Source: Asterella californica
Taxonomy: Eukaryota > Streptophyta > Marchantiopsida > Marchantiales > Aytoniaceae
Length of the DNA: 64,000 nucleotides
Direction of reading: 5' to 3'
NCBI GenBank assembly: GCA_036924285.1
Contig: JAYKYS010000010.1
Span: forward strand, 372,001 to 436,000
Below are positions 20,950 through 32,376 of this stretch, piece by piece. The translations under genes and the position numbers were made by a program. The notes under the pieces were generated by a model. It worked only from the letters and a program-made list of their open reading frames with translations. It was not told the DNA's origin and did not search any database. The first letter of the stretch is position 1. Each line of letters starts with the position of its first letter.

Positions 20950-23900
20950 TCATCGAAGTTTAGGATAGAGATCCATACAAACTCCATGAGGAACAGATCT
21001 CCATACAATATTTACCTCCTCCTGGGTAATATTGGTCCAATAGCTTTTAAGAGCTACAAATGGATCTTGACCAAAAACCTGCGAATATCTGCTCTCTACA
21101 TAAGCTGGTGTTGCCTCTGGACTAACACCCCAACGAAGAAGCCAAGGCAACAAAGTGGCTTCTAGATACAATTCTCTATCACTATCCATAGTGAAAGGAG
21201 AGAAGGGAGGAGGATGTATAGCATTAAAAGGATGATTAGTACAGTTTTTCACTGGACTATCATCCACCAATAATACGTCTCTAGTGCTCAAGTTGCGATG
21301 ATGAAGCTGTGTAAAATCTTTCAAGTACAAGTGGTTCCCAAAGGCAGCTTCTCTCACCGTCTTGTATTTGAAACACATGTCTTGAGCAAAAATTTGACAT
21401 ACCTAGAAAGAAAAAAAACCGAGATTAGGATATATATCTTAGCTCAAACATATAACATATAATACAACAAAGATATTGATAAGTTGATCTTAAAAGAAGA
21501 AGTTCAAACTCGAGAACAGTTCATACCTTCCCTTTTGCCACTCCAGGAGGTAGATAATCAGCATCCTCCATAGCACGTAATAAAGTCGCAGTGTTTAACA
21601 TCGTCCGAGAAGTCCATATGATGACATGAAACTTATCTAGACAGATTTCTAAAAACTGCTTCACTCCACGTCTCGCCACGTACCATATAAACGGCTTCGA
21701 TGTAGTGTGTATTACATATCCTCTTTCACGTGCAGGCATCAACTCATGTTCGTTTCTTCCCACTAGTACCAAAAGACCATTCAAGTCGAGGATTAAGGTC
21801 TTACGTCGATTTGCAGTAGGAAAGACTAGACGAGGATAGAACTCTTCTGCAGCTCGTACAGTGGTCAATTCTTCTTTCACTACCATGAGTTGATAGTTCA
21901 AATGCTCAAGTTCGTTGTTCTTGGACTTAAGCTCAGCGTCCCTCCTCTTTATGGCTTCATGGAGTTGATTAATTCTCGCTATGAGAATAGCTTCATCATC
22001 TGCAGATAAAGGATCAAAGTTAAATATATTTAAACACATCATAAAAGATAAAACAAATCTATAACTAAAGAAACAAGTTGAAAAGAATCAAAAGATATGT
22101 AAACTCTAACTAGAAACACTTTAAACTATAATATATTTACCTGACGAAGGAGTAACATGATGAGAAGATTGAGGATCTTGCCCAGGAGAGGAAGACTGCA
22201 CAGCAGGATCTGGAAACACTACATGATGAGAGATGAGAGTTTAAACATAATATAAACTTTATCATAAAGTTCATGAAACAAAAAAGGAACCTGAAACCCT
22301 TAATTGCTATAGGCTTACTTGATGATGGAGTAACATGCTGCAAAGACTGTGGGTCTTGACCATGAGAAGAAGACTCTGCTCGATCTGAAATCATCAAAGA
22401 AACATGTGAGTTAAAACACTACATATTCAAGACTAATCATTAAAACATAAGTAAAAGAAACCAAAGACAATACTCTCACAAGAAGTTAAAGGTCTTACTC
22501 GATGATAAGGGATGTTGTCGAGATGAATCCACTCGTCCTCCCTCGGGAAGTATACCCATGTGGATCATCAGATGGGTCAAGATGATACCTACCCATGTCT
22601 CTGGATGTCTCACTAATCTTTCTTTGCTCATATGCTTTTTGATAGAAGAGATCTCAGTATCCAAGGAATCTAAAATAAATTCCGTCCAGTCGTAATCTTC
22701 TGTCGTCTCCTCTACTTTAGTCTTGACGTACAAAGCTAAATGACCATGTACTTCTCTTGGCCGTCGTCTAGCCAGAAAGAGACAATTGATAAGCTGGAAA
22801 ACGGGTCTCCACTCCGGATACTCACACATCCACAATAAATATCTCTTTCCCTTCTCATCTTTTTGAGGAAACCAATCATCTATCATGCTCCTCTTCACAT
22901 TATGAGGACGAGGGATGGTTGTTCCCATAGGTAATACTAGTGACTCCCTTAAAACCGACTCATCCAACACTATCTCGTGGCCTTGTACAATAGCACGATG
23001 ATTTTCCTCATCGTATGACTGGATGAACTCTATACAAAATGGAACCTGTAAAATAAACAATCTAACCATATAAAAAGAATTGCAAATCCATTACAAAAGA
23101 ATAAACAACCTCAATGATATACAAGATTAACTAACTAACATAAGTACTGGAAATAACATCTCTACTATAAAAGGGAGTATATGCATCCAACCAAAGTTAC
23201 ATAAAAAAGACTACTTACATCCGGAGGAGGAAAGTCAAAGGAGAAAGCAACAAGTAATCCTAGTCGAGCGAGAGCTTCTTCCTCCACTCCCATCAATGAA
23301 TTCTCCACTTCATCTCTCGAAACCCAGCACCACTTCAAATGATATCTCTCGTCCTCTTCGTGAGAATACTTGAACATTGAAGGTCCTTCCTTCATACTCT
23401 CCAATGCCACACCCGCTAGAAACAAAAATATTATAACACACCAACTACAAACTAGTCTAGTAAAAGTACCCCGATATCCATCAGTGGGCGCAACAGATGT
23501 GTTTCGCCCACTGCGAGGTGAAACACGTTTGTTTCGCCTCGATATATAATCGGGGTAAGGGGTACCCCTTACCCCGATATATTACAGTGGGCGAAACACG
23601 TATGTTTCGCCCACTGCGAGGCGAAACACGTCTGTTTCGCCTCTGTAAATAATCGGGGTAAGGGGTACCCCTTACCCCGATATATTACAGTGGGCGAAAC
23701 ACGTATGTTTCGCCCACTGTGACGCGAAACAGACGTGTTTCGTCCACTGCGAGGCGAAACACGTTTGTTTCGCCTCTGTAAATAATCGGGGTAAGGGGTA
23801 CCCCTTACCCCGATATATTACAGTGGGCGAAACACGTATGTTTTGCCCACTGTGACGCGAAACAGACGTGTTTCGCCCACTGTCGAGGCGAAACACGTCT

Positions 23901-24393
23901 GTTTCGCCTCGAGGGTAAGGGGTTTCTCTTTCCCGACTATTTATCGAGGCGAAACACATGTGTTTCGCCCACTGTCATAACACGGGGAAGGGGTACCTTC
24001 TCCCCGCGAGGCGAAACACATGTGTTTCGTCCATTGTCATAACACGGGGAAGGGGTACCTTCTCCCCGCGAGGCGAAACACATATGTTTCGCCCACTGTC
24101 AATAACAAAACTACGGTGAAACAACATGTTTCGCTAACCCTAACCTACCAAATGCATCGAAACAGCCTGTTTCGCCTACCTAACAACCATTTCAAATCGA
24201 TACAGAAACACAAACAAACAACAAACACACAAACAAACACAGATTTCAACAAACACTTGGATGTAAAATATATCTCACAGGATTCATCTCTTCGAACTCT
24301 CCTCTCTCCCGCGACTCCATCGCGGCCTCGACCTCGTCCTCTCCCATCGCCTCGACCTCGACCTCGACCACGTCCAACTCCTCGAGTTCTCAT
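20950..24393 (-). CDS. MULE cargo gene: RG-rich head + unrecognised domain + coiled coil + FCP1-like phosphatase domain
   Basis: Seven exons (24393-24279, 23415-23219, 23045-22499, 22384-22319, 22209-22141, 21999-21527, 21402-20950) join in phase to 1,920 nt and 639 residues, all with GT-AG introns. Residues 1-38 are RG repeats, as in RNA-binding tails. Residues 40-286 form a folded-looking domain I cannot name. Exons 4 and 5 encode near-duplicate linkers (SSSHGQDPQS/SSSPGQDPQS). Residues 335-380 look like a coiled coil. Residues 398-640 match the FCP1/NIF phosphatase fold: LDLNGLLV (D403, N405), HVIIWTSRT (456-464) and LLVDDSP (533-539). In active FCP1 enzymes the second motif-1 residue is aspartate; N405 follows the plant LDLNG variant, so catalysis is uncertain. 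Intron 1 (863 bp) holds palindrome array 2. Start chosen at the ATG that opens the RG tract. Confidence 0.8.
22141..22384 (-). repeat. Duplicated small exons 4 and 5 of the cargo gene
   Basis: Exon 4 (22384-22319, 66 nt) and exon 5 (22209-22141, 69 nt) both start AT, end in phase 1 and encode the same pattern (SSS.GQDPQS..HVTPSS). An exon and part of its flanking intron were duplicated without breaking the frame. Confidence 0.8.
23486..24177. repeat. Palindrome array 2, inside intron 1 of the cargo gene
   Basis: About fifteen further units of the GGCGAAACA...TGTTTCGCC palindrome, commonly with ACGTATGT or ACGTCTGT centres. Three copies of a second palindrome are embedded (GGGGTAAGGGG joined to its complement through a KpnI site, at 23552-23575, 23655-23678 and 23788-23811). 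The composite module of about 100-135 bp is repeated in tandem. Confidence 0.9.
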
Positions 24394-25000
24394 CACAGCG
24401 ATGAAATCGCTCAGAATAGGAACTTCGAATTCAAAACTCACTCAAGAAAAAACATAACTTTCGCACTCCACGCGCTCCACACACACGATGCACTGTCCTC
24501 TTCACTAACTCTCCTCTCTTCTTGGCTCTCGTATAACTCTCCTCTCCTCTCCCTTAACTCTCTTTCCTCTCAAACCACGCTCTCACCTCTCGTCTCCTCC
24601 CTCTCCTCCCTCCCTCTCCTCTCATTGTTTTGGCTTGTTTTTTATTAGATTTTGTGTTTGGGAGTTTTAGTGTGATTTTGATGTTACATGACGCTGCTAA
24701 TATTTTATAAGAGTGGGTATGAATTGGTTTCCAAGCTGATATGGAAAGCTGCCACCACTTCATAGCGTTTGCAAATTATGAAGTTTACAGTAAATGTGGA
24801 GACTCGATTCTACAATGCTTTGTAAAACATGAGACGAAGCATACCAGCAACATGTCTTAATATCCATCGTTACAATAATCGTCCAACATTGTTACATAGT
24901 TAATCGTCAAACAATATTGATAGTTTCATAGTTTTGAATCCATATGAAGCTCAGTATCTATATTACGCTATACTTGAAAGTACACAGAAGCTTGAACTAG
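24394..25000. promoter_or_regulatory. Probable promoter/leader of the cargo gene
   Basis: Between the start of the cargo gene (24393) and the end of the transposase gene (25001) lie about 600 bp, with a very CT-rich stretch at 24480-24620. This is the only room for a promoter of the downstream gene unless it is read through from the transposase unit. No TATA box could be fixed. Confidence 0.35.
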
Positions 25001-27683
25001 TTACACTTCATCCTCATCTTCATCACCACTAGATGCAGTGAAGATTACCTCGTTCTCATCCTCACCCAACATATCGTCCTCCACCACTGGAAGAGAAGTA
25101 ATGGGTTCATTAACTACTTGTTGTTGCCCATGACAAGTCCGTCTGTTATGTCCTTGTTGCTTACACCTACTGCAACTCCTTAATCTAGATCGAGATTGTG
25201 ATCCTAATTGGTCACATGATGAAGGATCAGTCACTGAAACTACTCTTCTCCTTCTATGAGCCAAATCCGAACTTGGAAAATGATTCACCTGCATGTCATG
25301 TAAAGGAAAAATGTTCTCAATAGTGACTCCGCCTCTTGAAATTGCTTCTCCATCGTCAGCTCTGTTCTCGTCAGCATCACCAGTTGCTTCAGCTGCATCA
25401 TCAGTTGCTTCAGCTGCAGTGGTAGCTCTCGCTTGTGAGAACTGAGTATTATTATCTATCCTCACTACTCTATGTCTCCCGATACGCTTAGCTATGGGAG
25501 GTGGTCCACAAGTCCACACTGGTTCTAAGTCATCGGTTGTCATAGCAGGCAGAAATGAATGACCATAAATTGAAATAAGACTAGAACTGTACCAAATTGA
25601 ATCTACTCGTGTAACTGGACTCTCTCCGAGCTCTCTGTCGAAAGCTATCACGTGACCACATGGCCAAGCCATTTCTTGATACTCCAAACAAGTGCATGTA
25701 CCTCTACCGTTTACATAATGTTTCACAACATAACTCTTTCCAGTTCTATGACAACGAACCGTGGCCTCAGTTTGGCTCGATATTTGACAGAGAAAACCTT
25801 CAGCAGCCTGCTCATTCTCATTAAACCTGAGTCTCGCGAATTTCGTTAACAAATTTGTCTCTAGTCGAAGCTGTGTCCTTCGCTTCGTAAATTGCTGCAT
25901 AATGTAATACCAAAGATCGAGTAGAATCTTAAGAGGTGCATTCCATCGAATTTGTCCCAGAGCATTGTTCATGCTCTCTGCAACATTAGAAGTAACCTTT
26001 CCATAACGTGGTAAAGGAAACGCACACCTACTATATCTCGCTGGATCGATATCTCGTAAGTATTCTCCTAGCTGTTTGCCTCTTTCTCCAGAATCAGCCA
26101 GCTTGCTCAAGACATTGTCGTACCTGCATTCATACATAATTAACTCAATTAGTAACCAGGTTAGTGAAGCAGACATGATTCATACAAATAGAACGATAGC
26201 GGATAAGAAATCTTTTTGTAAAAACTTACATTTCACGAGTTCGGGCATAAAGACATGCTAAAAACGGCTGCTCAGCATCCTTCCCAAAGCGTGTACGCAC
26301 GTTGATGCGAATGTGTTGTGCACAGTGCCCATATTTTGTGTCAGGAAATATTGTAGCAACGGCTTTTTCAAGACCTTTTTGTCGATCACTGATTATAACA
26401 GTTTGGGGTGATAAAATCCCATGTATCGACTCACGCAGTAGACCACAGAACCACGTCCAATTCGAGGTATCTTCTCTTGGAGCTACTGCAAATGCCAGGA
26501 TGATAGCTTCGTTTGCGCCATCAAGCACCGTGGCTAAAAAAATCTGAGATGGAAATTTTCGGCTCTTACTGTGACAAGCATCTAAGCAGATCACTCTCTG
26601 GCAAAACCTATATGCATTACGGGTGGCACTTGGACACACAAAGAACCTGCTGAAAACTGTTGGGTGATTCTCCCATGTTCCCCAATCTACTACACACTCA
26701 GGATCTACATCTTTAAGCCTTCTACACACGGATGGAATATAGTGAAACGAGACGGCTTGGTTACCTTCTAACCAGTCACGCGAATGTTCTCTACCTCTCC
26801 ATACTTGATTATATGGTGCTCGCTTGTTGAAAGATGTTCGGATTTCTTCCATCAAGTTACGAATAGGTGTATGCGGATCAATCGCCACTCTATTACATAG
26901 AACAGTAGCAAGAAACTTTGAATTTGATGCAGGACCACGCCAATAAGCCATGTGTGCCGGGCAAGTATGTTCTAGATTGCAAACAGTGATAGTGATTTTC
27001 GCACTGAATTTTCCTCTTTGTGCTCTGATTCTCCATTTGCATTGATTTAACACCTCTCCGACGATAGAACCTCCTCCATAGAAGATGGTTCTCCCCGCAG
27101 TCAAATATCGTAATTTCTCTCCACAGCGACCATTTTCCGGCACCCTTCGATCTACTGTTGGTGTTGGTGTGACTGAGCTTGCTTCTTGATCATCTCGTCG
27201 CCGGCGTTGTCTTTGTCTCTGAGAGAACTCATGAAAGCTGCGTGGTTGACTATTGCGAATATCTCCTTCCGCCGCTCTATTTATCTCTCCTCTCTGTTCG
27301 ACACTTTTGCGGCAGCGCGCGCTGCCACCCCACCTGCATGTCCGCAGCTTATAATTCTCTTTCGATTTTGCCTTTTGGCTTGCTCTACTATGAAGGAAAC
27401 ACCAGCTATCAACAGCAAAATCAAAATCTTTGAAGGATGAGAATTCCGCTCCCAACTTCAATCTGCCTGCAGCATCACGCAATGACTCTAATGTTCTTCC
27501 TTGCAACACGCGGTCATCAGCTCGAGCTTGTGACATTTGTAGCCGCCATTGATCTAGTATGCTCAAGTCTCTTTCTTCATCGGTCCTGGCATCCAACGTA
27601 AACTCCTGTCTGTCAATATCCTCAAAATATAATCCATCTAGACATCTCTCCTCTTCAGTACTAGGAGATTGCACATCCTCCAT
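25001..27683 (-). CDS. mudrA: MULE transposase (MURA/MuDR type), intact, 2 exons
   Basis: Exon 1 (27683-26230) and exon 2 (26123-25001) join across a phase-2 GT-AG intron to 2,577 nt, 858 residues. The N-terminal MuDR domain is at about residues 76-135 (LKLGAEFSSFKDFDFAV). The MULE DDE domain has D368 in CLDACH, D433 in IISDRQKG and E534 in NVAESMNN. The SWIM zinc finger has CTC at 628-630 and PCGH at 639-642. A CCHC zinc knuckle (CSRC...GH...C) is at 802-815, followed by an acidic C-terminus. Length and order match active MURA proteins. The enzyme binds the terminal repeats and cuts and inserts the element, leaving 8-11 bp duplications, as seen here. The start ATG is 241 bp from the right TIR, so the TIR is the likely promoter. 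No disabling change is visible. Confidence 0.95.
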
Positions 27684-27880
27684 CGTTTAAGTGTATGCAC
27701 TCAATGCTTCCTAACTACACCCCGTCGCACTCTATTTACAACCGAAGTATCAGTCGACGAATTTCTACCCCTCGCCGAATAAAGAGGGAAATTGGTCACT
27801 GTGTTGTCGCGGATAAGTTTTCAAATTTTCCCGGAAAACATTTCCGACACTTCAGTTGTAAGCATGACATATACAGTCCG

Positions 27881-27898
27881 AGCTGTACTCTGACATGG
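27881..27898 (-). repeat. MULE subterminal repeat (right)
   Basis: Complement of the 18-bp subterminal word, 43 bp inside the copy at the TIR edge (27924-27941). Confidence 0.8.
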
Positions 27899-27923
27899 CA
27901 CAGTTACCTCTATTTCGAATCCG

Positions 27924-28058
27924 AGCTGTACTCTGACATGGCACAGTTACTTGTTTTACGGGCTGTGGCAGGTTGGGGGTCCGATCAAGAAGGGATTTAG
28001 TAGAGGGGTCCGATCAAGTCCGCGATTCGTTCTGGGGGCCTGATCAAGTAAATTACTG
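27924..28058 (-). repeat. MULE right terminal inverted repeat
   Basis: Complementary to the left TIR with six mismatches and no gaps. It carries the same three TTGATCRGRCCCC motifs, and the outer end reads CTG. Confidence 0.92.
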
Positions 28059-28068
28059 CGAGAATCTG
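28059..28068 (+). repeat. Target site duplication, right copy
   Basis: CGAGAATCTG, identical to 18354-18363. Confidence 0.9.
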
Positions 28069-28199
28069 AGTGTTGTTAATCACGACACTCATTACGTATA
28101 CTCATACGTATCGAGCTTTTTCAGCAAGCTTTTTCGATCATGTTCTGACTTCTGAGGAACCTTTTCCTCACTTATTTGGGTCGTTCACTCAAAAACAGT

Positions 28200-28290
28200 C
28201 ACAGTCCAAAATAAGCATTTCCTCAGTACGGAACTGAACCCATAGAACGGTTTAGCAATTGAGCACAGTTATCTTGAAGTTCGTTCTCTT
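28200..28290 (-). other. tRNA-like fragment
   Basis: On the minus strand a box A-like TGCTCAATTGCTAAACC is followed closely by a box B-like GGGTTCAGTTCC. The spacing is too short for an anticodon arm, so it is at best a truncated tRNA or SINE head. Confidence 0.25.
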
Positions 28291-28735
28291 CTGATATGTC
28301 GGCAATTTGTGAAAGACAGGTTTCTCCGGTGGACCCCCGGTGCGGGTGTAAGGCTAGAAAAAAATATTTTTTTATTCTCTTCACCGTGTACTTTATTTGC
28401 TTGGTTCCGAAAAACCCCGAAAAAACCCTTCCTAAAAGTTCATGTTTAGACCTCCATCAAATAGAGGTGTAGTTCAAGAATTAAAATCTAATTAGAGTAC
28501 TAGAAGAAGAGATCAGATTCGTCGTGAAAATAAAATACTATGTCTGGAAAAACAAGAACACTGTAATACATGAACAGAACCGTGCTCAATGAACAGAACC
28601 GTGCTCAAGTGAACATAGAAAATCTCCACCCGAATAAAGAAAACGGCCCGGGAAGATCCAGTTTTCAGTTTTCTTCCGTCATGCGTTTTCTTCACATTGA
28701 ATTGAAATTTAGCACGAATGTGTACCGAGATGATA

Positions 28736-28781
28736 TATGAAATAAACATACAGTGAATAATCACTGTATGTTTATTTCATA
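28736..28781. repeat. Perfect 21-bp stem, 4-nt loop inverted repeat
   Basis: TATGAAATAAACATACAGTGA (28736-28756) and its exact complement (28761-28781) are separated by ATAA. A partial third copy (CATACAGTGATTA) follows. The unusually long perfect stem may be a cruciform or the end of a foldback element. Confidence 0.75.
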
Positions 28782-29029
28782 CAGTGATTATGCGGGCAAA
28801 GCGTACTTCCGGCCGGGAGCGGGAAAATGCCAAGCGGAACGAGCGCGTATTTTCTTGGTTGGTGCAGGCGGCGACTAGTAGGCATTAGAGCGACTTCCGA
28901 AAATGGAGAGATTTCATAGTCCAAAAGTATTATGGTGCACTTATTTGAAATCCATACCTACTTCACGTGTTGTTGTCTGTCCTTTTACACCTATATTTGA
29001 ATGTATTTGTGTTATTACTCATAGCGAAG

Positions 29030-29207
29030 ATAACGCAGTAGGTACGGTTCTAGTGTATGGATCTGCACGTCTCGGGTTCGAACCACAGAGAATACATCAT
29101 GAATTTATTATTCAGATCAGACGATCCATACTAAATAAAAATTAAAAGAGTCTCATTTATTATTCAGATCAGACGATCTATACTAAATAAAAATTAAAGG
29201 AGTCTCA
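29030..29207 (+). mobile_element. tRNA-derived SINE-like head followed by a 52-bp tandem duplication
   Basis: A box A-like region (about 29033-29045) precedes a good box B (GGGTTCGAACCAC, about 29077-29089). A 52-bp unit then occurs twice in tandem (29104-29155, 29156-29207) with only two differences. The tRNA-like part does not close into a full cloverleaf. SINE or tRNA pseudogene. Confidence 0.4.
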
Positions 29208-31282
29208 TAATGTCTAAAAATTTAAAGAAATATTGTGAATATTATGCAACGAAGTGTAGAAAGCACACCTCGTTGGAAGTGGACTTTTTGTACATATGCA
29301 TGCTGGATGAACTCCGGGGAAGAGAATGAGTATGCCATGAGTGAGAAAACCTACTTTCTCATGATTCGCGGGAAAACACACCAAGGAAACGACTGGTTAC
29401 CGGAATTCTTTACAATGCAGGGGCATTTACAGTGTTCCCGTGGAGATGCTCTTATATATGCATTTGCTATAGCAGAGGTTAGGAGAAGAAACTCCTGTTC
29501 ATCCGGAATCAAGTTTAAGGAGGTGGTAGATATTTGCACGATATTCTAGATAAGACAATAACGTAATTTTGGATCTTCCTTTGTCTCATTTGCATCGCTC
29601 TGGATTTTGATTCTTGGTGAGGCGTCGCCTTTTTGTCTTACTCATCATTCAAGATTCGTAGGTAACTGAGAATCGTAATACGTGAAGCAATTATGTAAAA
29701 TTTAGTTCTATTAGGGCCATTCACACCTAGGACCATAGATTTGGTTAGAGGAGTACTTAAGTCAAAGTAAATAAACGTTTAATGTACCTAGTTTATAGAA
29801 ATGGGAGTTTAGATCAGTGGATACCTGTAACCTCAAATAGGTTTCTGAAGTGCACGTGAGGTGCAATTTTTCATTACTAATTATAAGAGAACATGTAAAA
29901 CCTTTATACAAAGATGTAAAAAAAATTATGTAATTGAGTAAAATATTTTACAGAGGTGACTGTAACCATGGCTTGAGTGACCACTCAAACCTTTCCCGTA
30001 GCAAAAGTTACAAGATCCAAATGAGAAAACGTAAGTCTAAACTGTCAAGTTTTGTCAAAGACTACATAACGTCTATAATCATCCGATTCAATTATTTTCA
30101 ACGTTGTTGAGGAATTATCATTTACAAGTATACACTGCATACTTTATATTATCTCCAGTGATTATAAAATTTTATGTACCACCTTTTGGGGGTGGTACAT
30201 AAAATTTACGACAAAGTTTTACGGGGTTTACCCGAGTTCCATAAAAGCTAAATTTGATTGGCAGATGAGTCAACCCATCTCTCTCATCGTTGAGAAATGG
30301 GTTGATGATTGATAAACATGTTGTTTTCTATTTTGTTCTCGATGTTCTGATATTTAGTATAGATAATCTTTGGTTGTAAAAGATTCCGGTAATTTTCGTA
30401 CAACTTTTTACAAACTTACAAAGTTTCTAGAGGCGATACGTAAAATTTACTATCATTAGATTTACAATGTAGATGAGTCTATTTCTATAAATGTGATCTC
30501 TTATACACCTTGAAACACTTTTGAATCGAATGTCTACATACGTTTTGCAGTTCTTGACACAATCTTACATACCGGACTTAAGTCTTCTTATCAATCCTGT
30601 AATTTTCTTTAAGGAAAATGTTTCAATATTGTCATCTTTGAGAGGAATAGGTTGTTCACGAAGAATGATGATTAAGCATCAAATCTCATAGTCACTATCT
30701 CATGTACATTCACTGTAGTTTATTGATGATTAGTTCATGATAGGAAAATGCAAATCACATCGTGCTTGTAAATGTCATACATAATAGAAACAGTACTCTC
30801 AGTTCAATTCACTCGTTGCTTGTGAGCGAATTATTTTCATAAGTCAGTGTCATGAAATAATAATGACACTGACATATGAAAGGGGGCAAGAGATTTTTGC
30901 AAATATGAAAAGGTACATTCATGTTTCAGGCAATAAGAAATTATAAGCTTTTCAATTGGGTGAGTCATCATCTTACTTGGCTTGTCTACATCCCACTTGA
31001 CTAGTTTACTTGTTGAGTTGTCTTGTCACTCGGTTTATCACCTGGCATTTTAACATCAAACTTGTTATGAAACTTTTTCGCTCTTGCACCGAATAAATTA
31101 AGAGCAAATTGAAATGTGAGTGCAGTAGCGATGAGTGTTTGTATGTTGTAGATTCATTCAACTTATTCACCCTCTTCCAAGTTGGAATGTTATTTCATTT
31201 ACATCTGTTGTATGTAAGAGTTTTGATTTACCGTTGTGTGATATTTTAAGAGCGATAAGTGACTTTAGAACTAGTGTTTTTT
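29208..31282. other. Interval without a recognised gene
   Basis: An open frame with an internal ATG at 29244 (about 101 codons to 29549, +) shows no known motif. Two hairpins stand out: a 17-bp stem at 30167-30183/30191-30207 and an 11-bp stem at 30843-30853/30863-30873. A minus-strand copy of dispersed repeat R2 covers about 30380-30560. Confidence 0.35.
30380..30560 (-). repeat. Dispersed repeat R2, minus-strand copy
   Basis: Read in reverse it contains CATTCGATTCAAAAGTGTTTC and a trailing TTACGT/TAAA-rich stretch shared with 33325-33552 and 50470-50622. A weaker copy is at about 5310-5520. Confidence 0.5.
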
Positions 31283-31386
31283 CTCTCTTCGGGGAGTTGG
31301 TTGCTTGGCTCTTCGGGTCCTTCTTTCCCTTGTAATGTTTGATGGGGTCTTTCCATCAGTTGGCTATTCATTGCATCGCATGTTTC
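31283..31386 (-). repeat. Dispersed repeat R1, copy 2 (inverted)
   Basis: Complement of the R1 block series at 7646-7740 and 33047-33144. Confidence 0.65.
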
Positions 31387-32031
31387 TCCCAAGTTAGAAA
31401 AGATGTAACACTTATTTATGTGAACTCGTACCCGGACTTATACTTCCTGAAGTGCGTTCCTTCACGCTACCCTTATGGGTTATGTTAACAAATTTCGCTG
31501 CTCTGCATACTCATTTAAAACATAAAAATCAATAAAAAATAATTACTTTAATTACTTTGTCTAAGATTTAGATTTAACACTTAGACAACTTCTTATAACA
31601 TAAAGCAGAGAAGATTCTTAGTCAGAATCTCCATCCTCAATTCGCTCCCTATTTCCTCGATCTCTTCGTCTTTGCCGTGAGAAAGCTAAAGTTAAGTTGC
31701 ATGCATATTATTCATGAAACGACGCTAGTCCCCATAGCAACTATGACAAGTGCTTTCGCAGCAGAAGACAATCACTATCAAGCTTGAATCTGTATGTGAA
31801 CTTTGAACATACTGCTTTGCTGCAGTGCCAAAAGAGTGTGTTATATATAACTCATTCTGTCAGGCTGATCATGAGTTTCAAAGCTTATTAGAAAAGAAAC
31901 TAAAAGCTAGTACTCAGTTACTAAGGTAACAAGAAAAATCTTCATACATTCTGTACATTCAGGTGTTAAAACTCTGCTGGCTCTTTGTCTTGCGTTTCTT
32001 TTCTGCTCTCGCCATTCTACGTGGCTTGTAA

Positions 32032-32376
32032 GAGCATCCCCACCCGTATAGAGATAAAGACATCTTTATCTCTAATTTATAGATGAAGAGTGAAAGAACT
32101 TTATCTTTAAGGGATTAATTTCTCCATCACACTCTTTAAATGGATCTCTAAATATCAGAAACTCTAACTTTCTCAAAACTACCAAAAATTGTTCTTCAAA
32201 CGATTTAATATAGAATTAAAGGGTATTTATTACAATTTTAAAATTAAAGAATCACGATAACTTTTACAGAATTCTTTACATTAAAAATTAGTATAAACAT
32301 CGGGTGAAAAAGTTTTCCCATAACTGGCTCCCTAACTGGGTACGGGAGTCTTTAAAGAACCGCGGTGGAGATACTC
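32032..32376. mobile_element. Harbinger/Tourist-type MITE with TAA duplication
   Basis: 345 bp starting GAGCATCCCCACC and ending in the complement of GAGTATCTCCACC, flanked on both sides by TAA (32029-32031, 32377-32379). A 3-bp TAA/TTA duplication and GAGCATCTCCACC-like ends are typical of PIF/Harbinger MITEs in plants. The interior is AT-rich and non-coding. Confidence 0.8.

Larger units (their letters stand above)
18364..28058 (-). mobile_element. Complete Mutator-like element (MULE) with transposase and two extra genes
   Basis: A 9,695-bp element bounded by 135-bp inverted repeats and a 10-bp target duplication. It contains, left to right, an RPA-C-like gene (+), a palindrome array, a seven-exon phosphatase-fusion gene (-) with a second palindrome array in intron 1, and the MURA transposase gene (-). 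The outer genes read inward from their terminal repeats, as mudrA and mudrB do in maize MuDR. All three reading frames are open and splice in phase. The TIRs differ at six of 135 positions without gaps. Together this points to a recent, possibly autonomous insertion. Confidence 0.93.

Noticed and set aside
19756..24177. CRISPR-like array
   Set aside because: Units are palindromes with irregular spacing in a plant transposon; no unique spacers, no cas genes.
23672..24457. Open frames over palindrome array 2
   Set aside because: Same reason; the region is an intron of the cargo gene by splice phase.
29030..29100. Functional tRNA gene
   Set aside because: Box A and B are present but acceptor and anticodon stems do not close.
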